NCBI GenBank assembly: GCA_029209985.1
Contig: JARGNZ010000009.1
Location: 44,803 to 108,802, forward strand
DNA: 64,000 nt
DNA from: Parvibaculaceae bacterium
GTDB lineage: Bacteria; Pseudomonadota; Alphaproteobacteria; Parvibaculales; Parvibaculaceae
Direction: 5' to 3'
Shown piece by piece: positions 26,314 through 34,233 of the stretch (position 1 is its first letter; each line of letters starts with the position of its first letter). The notes under the pieces are model-generated. The model saw only the letters and a program-made list of their open reading frames with translations. It had not been told where the DNA came from and did no database searches. Made by a program: the position numbers and the translations under genes.

Positions 26314-27357
26314 ATGAGCTTCCAACAAGTATTGGTCAAAGGGCTGCTCAAGCTGCCTAGTTCCCTCCTCGTCAAAATGTCTGGGGGCATGCCGATTTCC
26401 ATTGATGGAAATACGATGGACCCGCGTATGCAGTTTTTGATGGCGCAGGGCATGAAAGCACCCTCGATCACAACTCTGACACCGCAAGAGGCACGCAAGG
26501 CAACGGATGACGGTCTGGCCGTGTTGGATGCCAAGCCGCGTAAGTCAGTCACCATCATCAACCGCGCCATCCCCGGCCCGGACGGGAATGAGCTTCATGT
26601 TCGCGTCTATGTGCCAGCCGAAAACCCTATGCACAAAGGCCAGCCTTTAGCAGGCATGGTCTATTTCCATATGGGCGGCTTCGTCATTGGAAACTTGGAA
26701 ACCTGCAATACATTTTGCTCCATTTTGGCAGAAGATGCCCACGCGGTCATCGTCTCGGTGGATTACCGCTTAGCCCCTGAAAACAAATTCCCGGCTTTTG
26801 TCGATGATGCAGTACACGCCTATGAGTATATCTCAGAAAACCGTCGTGAGTTCGGCATCACGTCTTTCCAACCGTTAGCGGTAGGCGGCGATTCTGCCGG
26901 GGGCATGTTGTCAGCCGTCGTGTGCCAAGAGATTAAGCGCAAAGGCGGCAAGCAACCCAAAGCACAATTGCTGATCTATCCAGCGGTTGATTTCGCCGAC
27001 CAATCAGGTTCCATGACAAGCTGTGGCGAGGTCTATCCGCTCACCTCAGAAATCATGGAATGGTTTGCCGAACAAGCGTTGTCCGGGGAGGCCGACCTTG
27101 AAGACGTGCGCGCGACGCCAATGAAAGAAGAAGACCTGACGGGCTTGGCACCTGCGATTGTCGCAACCGCTGGCTTTGACCCCCTGCGCGATCAGGGAGA
27201 GGCCTACGCCAAACGGCTTTCAGACGCTGATGTGAAGACAACATATATTTGTTACGACACCCTGACGCACGCGTTCACGGCCATGTCTGGCGTGTTGCCG
27301 CCAGCGAAAGCGGCCTGTGAAGAGCTGGCTTTGAAATTGGGGCGTATGCTGCGCTAA
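26314..27357 (+). CDS. Alpha/beta hydrolase, hormone-sensitive-lipase family
   Basis: 347 residues. Triad: S194 in GGDSAGG, D289 in GFDPLRDQG, H319 in THAF. The oxyanion motif, normally HGGG in this family, reads HMGG (119-122). Start at the ATG 26314 is supported by AAGGGAGA at the usual distance; a GTG at 26305 sits too close to that site. Cytoplasmic, no signal peptide. Follows the TetR gene by 66 bp and precedes the oxidoreductase by 35 bp, suggesting one operon. Probably an esterase for small or medium acyl esters. Confidence 0.87.
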   Translation: MSFQQVLVKGLLKLPSSLLVKMSGGMPISIDGNTMDPRMQFLMAQGMKAPSITTLTPQEARKATDDGLAVLDAKPRKSVTIINRAIPGPDGNELHVRVYVPAENPMHKGQPLAGMVYFHMGGFVIGNLETCNTFCSILAEDAHAVIVSVDYRLAPENKFPAFVDDAVHAYEYISENRREFGITSFQPLAVGGDSAGGMLSAVVCQEIKRKGGKQPKAQLLIYPAVDFADQSGSMTSCGEVYPLTSEIMEWFAEQALSGEADLEDVRATPMKEEDLTGLAPAIVATAGFDPLRDQGEAYAKRLSDADVKTTYICYDTLTHAFTAMSGVLPPAKAACEELALKLGRMLR

Positions 27358-27392
27358 CCGTACGGCCATTCAATTTTAGAGGGGAAAATGTC

Positions 27393-28373
27393 ATGCAAGC
27401 CATGCTGGTGCGTGAGTTGTCGGACGATATTGCCGCGTTGAAATTGGAAGAAATCCCTGCACCGCCCTCACCAGGGCCGGGGCAGGTGCGCATTCGGCTT
27501 AAAGCCTGCTCGATCAACTTCCCAGACATTCTGATGGTGCAGGGCAAGTACCAGCTCAAGCCGGACTTGCCTTTTTCACCGGGCATGGAAGGCTCTGGGG
27601 TGATTGCGGAAGTGGGGCCAGATGTCACCGACCTCAACATTGGTGACCGTGTGGTGGCCGGCTTGCGCACCGGAGGGCTCGCTGAAGAAGTCATCGCCAG
27701 CGCCTCCGCCTGCCGGATCATGCCGGAAGGATTGAGCTTTGCTAAAGCCGCTGCCTATCCCGCTGCATACCTCACAGCTTATGTGGCTTTGGTGATACGT
27801 GGCAATTTGCAACCCGGAGAGACCCTCCTTGTGCATGGCAGCTCCGGCGGCGTGGGCTTGGCGGCTGTTGAAGTGGGTAAGTTGGTGGGGGCCACAGTCA
27901 TTGCCACATCAGCGTCCGACGAGAAACTGAAGATTGTTAAAGAGCGGGGCGCAGATCATGTCATCAACGTCAACGCAGGCTTTCGCGAGAAGGTGAAAGA
28001 GCTGACCGATGGCAACGGTGCTGATGTCATTTACGATCCGGTAGGCGGGGACATATTTGATGAATCTGTTCGCTGCATTAATTGGAATGGCCGCCTATTG
28101 GTCATTGGTTTCACAAGTGGCCGCATTCCTTCCATCAATGCCAACATGCCCCTCATCAAAGGCTTTTCTGTCGTTGGGGTGCGGGCTGGGGAATATGGCC
28201 GTAAAGACCCTGAAGCCGGGAAGCGCAATATTGACACGGTTGATGCGTGGGTCGCTGAAGGTAAAATTGACCCCTACATCTGTCAGACGTTTCAGTTGAA
28301 AGATACGGTGGAGGCAATGCGTGTGTTGCAAAACCGGCAAGCCGTTGGCAAGGTCGTTGTGCTCATCGATTAG
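27393..28373 (+). CDS. NADPH:quinone oxidoreductase family protein (MDR, zinc-free)
   Basis: 326 residues. Medium-chain dehydrogenase/reductase of the quinone oxidoreductase branch: N-terminal GroES-like domain with CSINFPDILMVQGKY and GMEGSGVIAEVG, then a nucleotide-binding domain with HGSSGGVGLAAVEVGK (about 149-164). The catalytic zinc ligands of alcohol dehydrogenases are absent, as usual for this branch. Reduces quinones or enones with NADPH. Co-directional with the esterase and TetR genes. Confidence 0.88.
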   Translation: MQAMLVRELSDDIAALKLEEIPAPPSPGPGQVRIRLKACSINFPDILMVQGKYQLKPDLPFSPGMEGSGVIAEVGPDVTDLNIGDRVVAGLRTGGLAEEVIASASACRIMPEGLSFAKAAAYPAAYLTAYVALVIRGNLQPGETLLVHGSSGGVGLAAVEVGKLVGATVIATSASDEKLKIVKERGADHVINVNAGFREKVKELTDGNGADVIYDPVGGDIFDESVRCINWNGRLLVIGFTSGRIPSINANMPLIKGFSVVGVRAGEYGRKDPEAGKRNIDTVDAWVAEGKIDPYICQTFQLKDTVEAMRVLQNRQAVGKVVVLID

Positions 28374-28414
28374 GGGCGCAAAAGGCGTTCCTATGTATCA
28401 GAGGCAGAAATAAA

Positions 28415-29011
28415 ATGAACACATTATTAAGAGTTGCTGCACACGCAAGTGCCCTCATCTGTCTGACTAGTGCCGTCATACTCACGGCCGCTTGTTCGCA
28501 AGAGGATGAGCGTGTGGACGATGCGCTACCCGTACTGATAACTCAAAAGCCCCCTCATTTAGGCCCTCTCAGGCTAGAAAGTAAGATGACACTGGAAACA
28601 GTTTCAAACCTTTTCCCAACATTCCAAGTGACTTCGGGCCAAGCAATGTCTGAGGGGATGGCCTATCCGGTTTTGCGCGTTTGGACATCGGCTCACGAAC
28701 CGTTGTTTGTGATTGCGGTCAATCCAGATAATCCCGTGGAAGGGCAGGTGGAAATTGAGAGTGCAGCGATTAGGCTGGGTAATGGAGCCGCTGTTGGCCA
28801 GAGTTTTTCCGCGCTTGGTACAACATTTGTTTATGATGAATGCCTGCCGGGTATGGAAGAGCAATCAGGCAAAGTGTACTGCCCATTGAAAAACAGTCCG
28901 ACCATATCTTACGTATTCAACGGCAGCTATAGTGGCCCTGACGGTGAAGTGCCCCCTAAAGAGGCGTTACAGAACTTCACGGTAAGCTCAATCGTTTGGG
29001 ACCGTAGGTAG
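28415..29011 (+). CDS. Putative lipoprotein, DUF1131-like
   Basis: 198 residues. The N-terminus has a hydrophobic segment ending in LTAACS, a plausible lipobox with C27 near the cleavage point. The mature protein is beta-rich, with a C-terminal FTVSSIVWDRR resembling the DUF1131 / YfeY RpoE-regulated lipoprotein family of Escherichia coli. Likely outer membrane or periplasmic. Single gene between the oxidoreductase and a convergent DUF427 gene. The family call is from pattern memory, so moderate. Confidence 0.6.
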   Translation: MNTLLRVAAHASALICLTSAVILTAACSQEDERVDDALPVLITQKPPHLGPLRLESKMTLETVSNLFPTFQVTSGQAMSEGMAYPVLRVWTSAHEPLFVIAVNPDNPVEGQVEIESAAIRLGNGAAVGQSFSALGTTFVYDECLPGMEEQSGKVYCPLKNSPTISYVFNGSYSGPDGEVPPKEALQNFTVSSIVWDRR

Positions 29012-29038
29012 TGTCTGGTTCTAAGGTTTAAGGGTGCG

Positions 29039-29404
29039 TTAAATGCCCGGGGCCTCTATCTCAACAAGGTTGGGGTAAAACGATATGTAGTGTGCCAATA
29101 GACCAACTTCAGAAATTGGATCGGGATATCCCCACACGGCATTTTTCAAGGTGTCGCCTTCGCTTATCACATCCCAATACGAGGCATGGCCCTTTTTGGG
29201 GCAAAAGCTTGTATGGTCCGTTGGGCGTAGCAGTCCGGCTGGCACATCTTTCATGGGAAAATAGATCAGCGCCGGGGCCGCGCCTTCCCGTAAAACAAGG
29301 GCCTCTTGGGAAGACATAATCTCTTTCCCGTTCAGCCGCGCAACAGCCTGCCCACGGTACGGTGCAATTGAAACATCTTTATGCGTGACAACATCATCAA
29401 CCAT
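29039..29404 (-). CDS. DUF427 domain-containing protein
   Basis: 121 residues from the ATG at 29404, which has GAGGGAG at a good distance. A GTG at 29431 would add nine residues. DUF427 features: ALVLREGAAPALIYFPMKDV, the PTDHTSFCPKKGHASYWDV block, and a tail with WGYPDP and YISFYPN. These small cytoplasmic proteins have no settled function. Convergent with the lipoprotein gene. The small membrane-protein gene 29459-29749 lies just upstream on the same strand. Confidence 0.85.
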   Translation of the reverse strand: MVDDVVTHKDVSIAPYRGQAVARLNGKEIMSSQEALVLREGAAPALIYFPMKDVPAGLLRPTDHTSFCPKKGHASYWDVISEGDTLKNAVWGYPDPISEVGLLAHYISFYPNLVEIEAPGI

Positions 29405-29458
29405 CAACACGTCTCCCTCAGCAAGACCCACAGCGCCCCAGTAGGAGGCAGTCAGTGG

Positions 29459-29749
29459 TTAAGAGTTGCCGGAGTTATCGGTGGGTTTGCTCCGGTCAAA
29501 CACAATCGACCAAACGCGAGAAATAGCCCAGATCGGGACCACGATGATGGCACCGAGCAGAAGATATTTGAGTGCCCAATCAACAAGGTCAAACCCCATG
29601 TCCCAGATTTGCAGGGCGGTGGCGAGAAAGTTTTCCCAAATAGAATAGGGGTCTACACCGAAGATGGCCAAAATAATGCCAACGGCAACACATGCCAAAG
29701 CAAGTTTGGTTAGGGTCGGGAGTAGCGGTCCACCGAGCAGCTTATCCAT
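29459..29749 (-). CDS. Small membrane protein, DUF6460-like
   Basis: 96 residues from the ATG at 29749, which has AAGGA upstream; the frame extends 12 codons more. Two hydrophobic segments (about 12-30, ALACVAVGIILAIFGV, and 60-78, LLLGAIIVVPIWAIS) with a loop between them, and a Ser/Asn-rich tail. Pattern resembles alphaproteobacterial DUF6460 proteins, but the match is from memory. No function known. Confidence 0.6.
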   Translation of the reverse strand: MDKLLGGPLLPTLTKLALACVAVGIILAIFGVDPYSIWENFLATALQIWDMGFDLVDWALKYLLLGAIIVVPIWAISRVWSIVFDRSKPTDNSGNS

Positions 29750-29845
29750 TTGTCTCTGTCCTTTTCGCACCTTTGGCACCATCAAACGATGGGACTAAAG
29801 AGCCTCAAACCAGCCAGCAGTATGGCACTAAATCAGACCAAAGAA

Positions 29846-29872
29846 AATCGGCCTTCCAATGAAAGGCCGATT
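29846..29872 (-). terminator. Rho-independent terminator of the mscS-type gene
   Basis: AATCGGCCTT and AAGGCCGATT form a perfect 10-bp stem with a seven-base loop. On the minus strand it is followed by TTTTCTTT. Placed directly after the MscS gene stop. Confidence 0.8.
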
Positions 29873-29906
29873 ATCATGATTTTGGGTGAATTGAAGCTGA
29901 ACAGCC

Positions 29907-30740
29907 TCAATCCGCCGCTTGATAGATCGTACGGGTAGGGAACGGAATGGAAATGCCGGAAGCATCCAATGCTTCTTTCACCTGTTTGGTGATGTCGAAT
30001 TTCACGCCCCAATAATTACTTGAATCGGTCCAAACGCGCACTACAATATCGACTGAACTGTCGCCTAGGTTGCCTACAACAATCACAGCTTCAGGGGCGG
30101 TGTGAATGCGTGCGTCCTGTGCCAGCACGGTTTTGATGACCTCAAACGCTTTGTTGATGTCATCAGAATAAGAAATGCCGAAAGAGAAATCGACACGGCG
30201 CGTTGCGTGGGCGCTGTAGTTTTTAAGCGGCTGCCCCCATACACCAGAGTTCGGTACAATAATTTGCACATTGTCCGGCGTTGCAAGTTCAGTGGTGAAC
30301 AGTGTCAATTCTTTAACAGTGCCTGAAATGCCGCCGATTTCAACAAAGTGACCAATTTTGAAAGGCCGGAAAATTAACAACATCACACCAGCCGCAATGT
30401 TGGAAAGCGTGCCTTGCAAGGCCAAACCGATGGCCAAACCAGCCGTGCCCAATACGGCAATCAAGCTGGTGGTTTCAATGCCAAATTGCGAAAGCACAGC
30501 GAGAACAACAACGATTAGAACCAAGTAGCGGACGATGGAACCGAAGAAGCCACGGAGCATATCATCGAGCTGGGGTGTCTTTTTCAGTGCACGTATGGTC
30601 CAGACTTGGGCGCGGCCTGCGAGCCACAGGCCGACAATAAGTATGAGGACGGCGCCGACAAGACTCAAGCTATGCTCAATAATCAGCGGCATCAGCGTGT
30701 CCACATTCTCCTGCATTGTCTCGGTTAAGTTCTCAGGCAT
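29907..30740 (-). CDS. Small-conductance mechanosensitive channel, MscS family
   Basis: 277 residues, close to the length of Escherichia coli MscS (286). Three N-terminal hydrophobic helices (about 15-105); the pore-lining segment carries AVLGTAGLAIGLALQGTLSN, the MscS signature. A beta domain follows with FRPFKIGHFVEIGGISGTVKE. Opens on membrane tension and releases solutes during hypo-osmotic shock. AAGGAAG ribosome site at the usual distance before the ATG at 30740. Own terminator downstream. Confidence 0.93.
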   Translation of the reverse strand: MPENLTETMQENVDTLMPLIIEHSLSLVGAVLILIVGLWLAGRAQVWTIRALKKTPQLDDMLRGFFGSIVRYLVLIVVVLAVLSQFGIETTSLIAVLGTAGLAIGLALQGTLSNIAAGVMLLIFRPFKIGHFVEIGGISGTVKELTLFTTELATPDNVQIIVPNSGVWGQPLKNYSAHATRRVDFSFGISYSDDINKAFEVIKTVLAQDARIHTAPEAVIVVGNLGDSSVDIVVRVWTDSSNYWGVKFDITKQVKEALDASGISIPFPTRTIYQAAD

Positions 30741-30876
30741 CTAAAGCTTCCTTAAAATTGACTGTCCCCTCAGCAGAATATGCCCAAAAATACAGTGGCC
30801 TGCTAGTGTTTAGTGGAGAATTTTGGGTGGATAGAGAAAAATGCGGGACATTCGTGAGGAAGCTGCCCTTTTACCA

Positions 30877-30889
30877 TCCTAATTTAGGA
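30877..30889. repeat. Palindrome upstream of the MscS gene
   Basis: TCCTAATTTAGGA is a perfect palindrome around one central base, about 140 bp upstream of the MscS start in the 252-bp gap 30741-30992. An imperfect hairpin (TTCCGC/GCGGAA) follows at once. Possible operator; no terminator tail. Confidence 0.35.
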
Positions 30890-30992
30890 GATCTTTCCGC
30901 AGGCGGAAGGTTTGACGATATATCAGCGAGGCCCCGTTTGGGGGGTAAGTCAAACCCGCGTGCCTCCGGTCGTTCATAGGGGGGCTTTGCAG

Positions 30993-31535
30993 TTATGGTT
31001 TTTCGAGGAAGGCAACGACGAACTCAAAAACGTCAAATCCCAAAATGGTGATCAAGCTTACGAGCAAAGACCCAACTGCAAGGAGGGTCAAGGGCCCGCG
31101 CAGAGCGCCGTACCATTGGGTCAACGTGCCGTTTTTCGCAGCCGCCATATCGCCCAAATATTGCCCCAAATAAATTAGGCTTAAAGCAGCCAGCGCCCCG
31201 GCAGGGGGCACCAAGACACAGAGCCAACCAGCCACGGGGGGAATAACCGCACGGATCATGGCCGGTCCCATCGCATGAGGTGGCCGCGTCGCCATGTCGC
31301 CAAATTGCGCCATCACCGCGCCCCAACGCACGCCCCCTAAAAAGGACAGCACAATGGCGGCGTATAGGATTTGAGCTTGAAGCACATCGTGGCCGGTTTC
31401 AGATGGCCAAGTGGTCGCCACCAACATGGCTGTTGCGGCAAATGGAATGACCCCCCCATAACCCAGCATCATCCCAATACGGGGGATGACAGGCCGAGCC
31501 TTCTTTCTCGGTTTTACCCGAACTCCTGCAACCAC
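30993..31535 (-). CDS. DUF3429 domain-containing membrane protein
   Basis: 180 residues from a GTG at 31535 with GAGGGAAG upstream. About five hydrophobic helices and the family patterns MLGYGGVIPF and SFLGGVRWGAVM mark DUF3429, an alphaproteobacterial inner-membrane family of unknown function. Its start overlaps the end of the ccdA-like gene by 22 bp, so it is coupled to it. Confidence 0.85.
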   Translation of the reverse strand: MVAGVRVKPRKKARPVIPRIGMMLGYGGVIPFAATAMLVATTWPSETGHDVLQAQILYAAIVLSFLGGVRWGAVMAQFGDMATRPPHAMGPAMIRAVIPPVAGWLCVLVPPAGALAALSLIYLGQYLGDMAAAKNGTLTQWYGALRGPLTLLAVGSLLVSLITILGFDVFEFVVAFLEKP

Positions 31536-32299
31536 GGAACTTCCCTCACCAAAAACCCAGCAATCTCTTCAAAAGACCCAAGGAACATTAAAACGCCTGT
31601 GAGCACCAGCAACAATCCGGCTGCCAACTCCACTTTGTGGAGATGCTTGCGGAAGCCACTGGAGAAACTCAAGAATGCACGGACAGCCAAAGCCGCCGCT
31701 AAAAAGGGGATGCCCAATCCGAGTGAATAGGTCGCCAACAGCGCGACCCCATAGCCCAAACTATCTTGCGAGGCGGCAATGGTGAGGATCGTCCCCAAAA
31801 TGGGCCCGATACACGGTGTCCATCCAAACGCGAAAGCCAAACCAATGATGTAAGGCCCGGCGATTTGCAGAAGCAAAGAAGGGTCCCCGTCACCGCCCCC
31901 CAACAGGCTCGGCATAAACCGGGCTTCTCGATCCAAAAATGCAAACCGAAAAACACCCATATAATGCAGGCCGAGGAGAACAATAATCACCCCAGCGACT
32001 TGGCCAAGCCATGTCTTGTTCGCAAGTAAGAAGGGGCTGACAGCCGAAGCAGACGCGCCAAGCATGACAAACACAGTGCTAAACCCAAGCACAAAGCCCA
32101 GCGTGCCGATCAGGACCCGCCGGTTCATTCGTTTTGCCGTGTCTTCGTCTTGTCCCTCACGCGTCAATTCTTCCAGTGTTGTGCCCGCCATATAGCAAAG
32201 ATAGGCGGGAACAAGTGGAAGAACGCAAGGTGACAGGAAACTGATTACACCGCCAAATGCTGCGATGAAAAAGCCGCCGTCTTCAATCATGGTGTTCAT
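31514..32299 (-). CDS. ccdA: Cytochrome c biogenesis protein CcdA family
   Basis: 261 residues with six or seven hydrophobic helices. The two redox cysteines of the DsbD/CcdA core are present in SPCVLPLVPAY and GWTPCIGPILG. Transfers reducing equivalents across the inner membrane to periplasmic thioredoxin-like proteins, commonly for haem attachment to cytochrome c or for disulfide repair. No cytochrome c maturation genes lie in the window. Start at 32299 or three codons later. Overlaps the DUF3429 gene by 22 bp. Confidence 0.92.
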   Translation of the reverse strand: MNTMIEDGGFFIAAFGGVISFLSPCVLPLVPAYLCYMAGTTLEELTREGQDEDTAKRMNRRVLIGTLGFVLGFSTVFVMLGASASAVSPFLLANKTWLGQVAGVIIVLLGLHYMGVFRFAFLDREARFMPSLLGGGDGDPSLLLQIAGPYIIGLAFAFGWTPCIGPILGTILTIAASQDSLGYGVALLATYSLGLGIPFLAAALAVRAFLSFSSGFRKHLHKVELAAGLLLVLTGVLMFLGSFEEIAGFLVREVPWLQEFG

Positions 32300-32306
32300 A
32301 CCCTTT

Positions 32307-32326
32307 AAGCTGAAATGGTTCAGCTT
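32307..32326. repeat. Hairpin upstream of ccdA
   Basis: AAGCTGAA and TTCAGCTT pair perfectly around ATGG, just upstream of the ccdA start and about 60 bp downstream of the TIGR02186 gene stop. No T-run on the minus strand, so its role as terminator or operator is open. Confidence 0.35.
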
Positions 32327-32389
32327 GTTTGATCATGCCTGAAAAAGTGCAGCAAGGCACGCTCTCTCACAATCTGGTGAATGGTTTGG

Positions 32390-33187
32390 TTAATGCTCGC
32401 GGAATATCAACGCTGCGGTCCAACCTGCAAAGATGGCAAGCAGCACAGCAACAATCCCGTACAGAAAGGGTTGCCCATAGGCAAACCGATAAATAACTCG
32501 TTCGACCCCGCTTTTAGCAATCAAAAGGGGCGAGGAAATGGCGTCAACCACGTGCCCGTCGCGGAGCAAATAAACTTTCACCGTATAAAGTCCAACCGGC
32601 ACACTGGCGGGCAGGGGAATACTGGCTCGAAATAAAGTGTCGCCCATAAAGACCACGCCGTTTGAGTCTGCAACATAGAGCTTGTCTTTGGCGCGGCTGC
32701 GCAAAATGGCGGTGGAAAAGGGCGCAACTTCGTCTGGGGTCCGTAAATTCTCTTCCCCGCCTAAAACACTCGACCAAGCTTTGCCAAAGGAAATATTGTT
32801 GAACCCAAGCTGCTCTACTTTCAGCAGGCTGGCCGGTGCAATGTTTTCTAAGGGACGTGAGCTTAAAACAGCATAAAAGCCGGGCACCCGTTCAAACCGC
32901 GTGGCTTCATAGTTCATCCATATGCCAGAGACTTTGTCTTTTCGACGCACCGTTTCTGTGGTTTCAGGGCCGGTTACTTCAATCACCACATCTGCCGGTC
33001 CGGTGCTGGCACTGTCGCCCGCGCGTTCTATAGCGCCAAACACCAATATGTCCGCGCCTGTAAAGTTAGAGCGAATGGCCACTTCGTGCTTGGAAAGGTC
33101 CGTAACAATGCCTTCTGCGTGCACCGGATCGATGAACCCCAAGAGGGCAACATAGGGGAGCAGAAATTTGGTGATTAATTTACTCAT
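32390..33187 (-). CDS. TIGR02186 family protein
   Basis: 265 residues. A signal peptide (about 1-24, ending in PVHAEG) and a C-terminal membrane helix (about 243-260) enclose a beta-rich periplasmic region beginning DLSKHEVAIRSNFTGADILVFGAIE, here cited as its core NFTGADILVFGAIE, typical of TIGR02186, an alphaproteobacterial family nearly always next to a TauE/SafE transporter. Its start overlaps the transporter stop by 4 bp. The pair probably acts as one export module; function unproven. Confidence 0.82.
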   Translation of the reverse strand: MSKLITKFLLPYVALLGFIDPVHAEGIVTDLSKHEVAIRSNFTGADILVFGAIERAGDSASTGPADVVIEVTGPETTETVRRKDKVSGIWMNYEATRFERVPGFYAVLSSRPLENIAPASLLKVEQLGFNNISFGKAWSSVLGGEENLRTPDEVAPFSTAILRSRAKDKLYVADSNGVVFMGDTLFRASIPLPASVPVGLYTVKVYLLRDGHVVDAISSPLLIAKSGVERVIYRFAYGQPFLYGIVAVLLAIFAGWTAALIFREH

Positions 33188-34104
33188 CCCAAACCTCCTG
33201 ACAGCGAGAACATGTCGTCAGGTGTCGCAATCAAATCATATCCAAGCCGTGCCCCCACAAGCAAAACAAGCAAACCGAGCAGCAAACGAAGATGTTCGCC
33301 GCGCAGTTTTTCACCCGCCCGTGCGCCAAATTGGGCACCAATCACCCCACCCGTCAACAACAGCAAGGCCAGCAACACATCAACAGCTTGGTTTTGTACT
33401 GAGTGCAAAACAGTCACCAAACCAGTGACAAATATAATCTGAAAAAGAGAGGTGCCGATCACCACATTGGTTGGCATCCGCAGCATGTAAATCATCGCAG
33501 GCACCATAATAAAGCCGCCGCCTACTCCCATAATGGCTACGAGCATCCCCACCAGCGTGCCTAGAAGCAACGGTGGGATCGCGCTAATATAAAGCCGCGA
33601 CTTGCGAAACCGCATTTTGAAAGGAAGCCGATGCACCCAATTGTGATGGTTTGAGCGTCTAGCTGTTGCGCCGCCGCCCCGTCGCTCTGCGATAATCGCG
33701 CGTACACTTTCAATCAGCATCAGCCCGCCGATGACACCCAAAAACAGGACGTAGCTCAGCGAGATGAGGAGGTCGACTTGGCCAACTGATTTAAGGAGCC
33801 CAAAAACATATATCCCCAGAAAAGACCCAACAGCCCCGCCGACAAGCAACACGAGGCCCATTTTAAGATCAACAGTGCCTTGCCGCCAATGGGCAAGGGC
33901 ACCAGAGATGGAAGAGGCAACGGTTTGGTTGGCTTGGGTGCCAACGGCAACAGCCGGGGGAATGCCGCTAAAGATCAACAGTGGCGTCAGTAGAAATCCC
34001 CCTCCAACGCCGAACATGCCAGACAAAAACCCAACCGCGCCCCCAAGACCCAGCAATAGGAAAATGTTGATCGATAGCTCTGCTATTGGAAGGTAAATCT
34101 GCAT
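33184..34104 (-). CDS. Sulfite exporter TauE/SafE (TSUP) family permease
   Basis: 306 residues with about eight hydrophobic helices. Two repeats of the TSUP signature are visible: GFLSGMFGVGGGFLLTPLLI near residue 25 and GMLVAIMGVGGGFIMVPAMI near 205. Members export sulfite, sulfoacetate or related organosulfur anions. First gene of a pair with TIGR02186. With the sulfatase at the window start this could hint at sulfur handling, but the genes are 32 kb apart. Confidence 0.88.
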   Translation of the reverse strand: MQIYLPIAELSINIFLLLGLGGAVGFLSGMFGVGGGFLLTPLLIFSGIPPAVAVGTQANQTVASSISGALAHWRQGTVDLKMGLVLLVGGAVGSFLGIYVFGLLKSVGQVDLLISLSYVLFLGVIGGLMLIESVRAIIAERRGGGATARRSNHHNWVHRLPFKMRFRKSRLYISAIPPLLLGTLVGMLVAIMGVGGGFIMVPAMIYMLRMPTNVVIGTSLFQIIFVTGLVTVLHSVQNQAVDVLLALLLLTGGVIGAQFGARAGEKLRGEHLRLLLGLLVLLVGARLGYDLIATPDDMFSLSGGLG

Positions 34105-34198
34105 GAATGCGCCGGGTCCCTCTTGCCGAACAGCCCAAGAAGGCCGTAGCCCTTCTATAGCATAGATCTGTTAATAAACGCTAGGGGAGCGCGACGTT

Positions 34199-34222
34199 GA
34201 GTAGTGTTGGGAGTAGTGTCGG
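34199..34222. repeat. 12-bp tandem repeat between the PodJ-like and TauE/SafE genes
   Basis: GAGTAGTGTTGG followed directly by GAGTAGTGTCGG (11 of 12 identical), in the 129-bp gap downstream of the PodJ-like gene. No function evident. Confidence 0.5.
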
Positions 34223-34233
34223 GAGGGGCGCAC

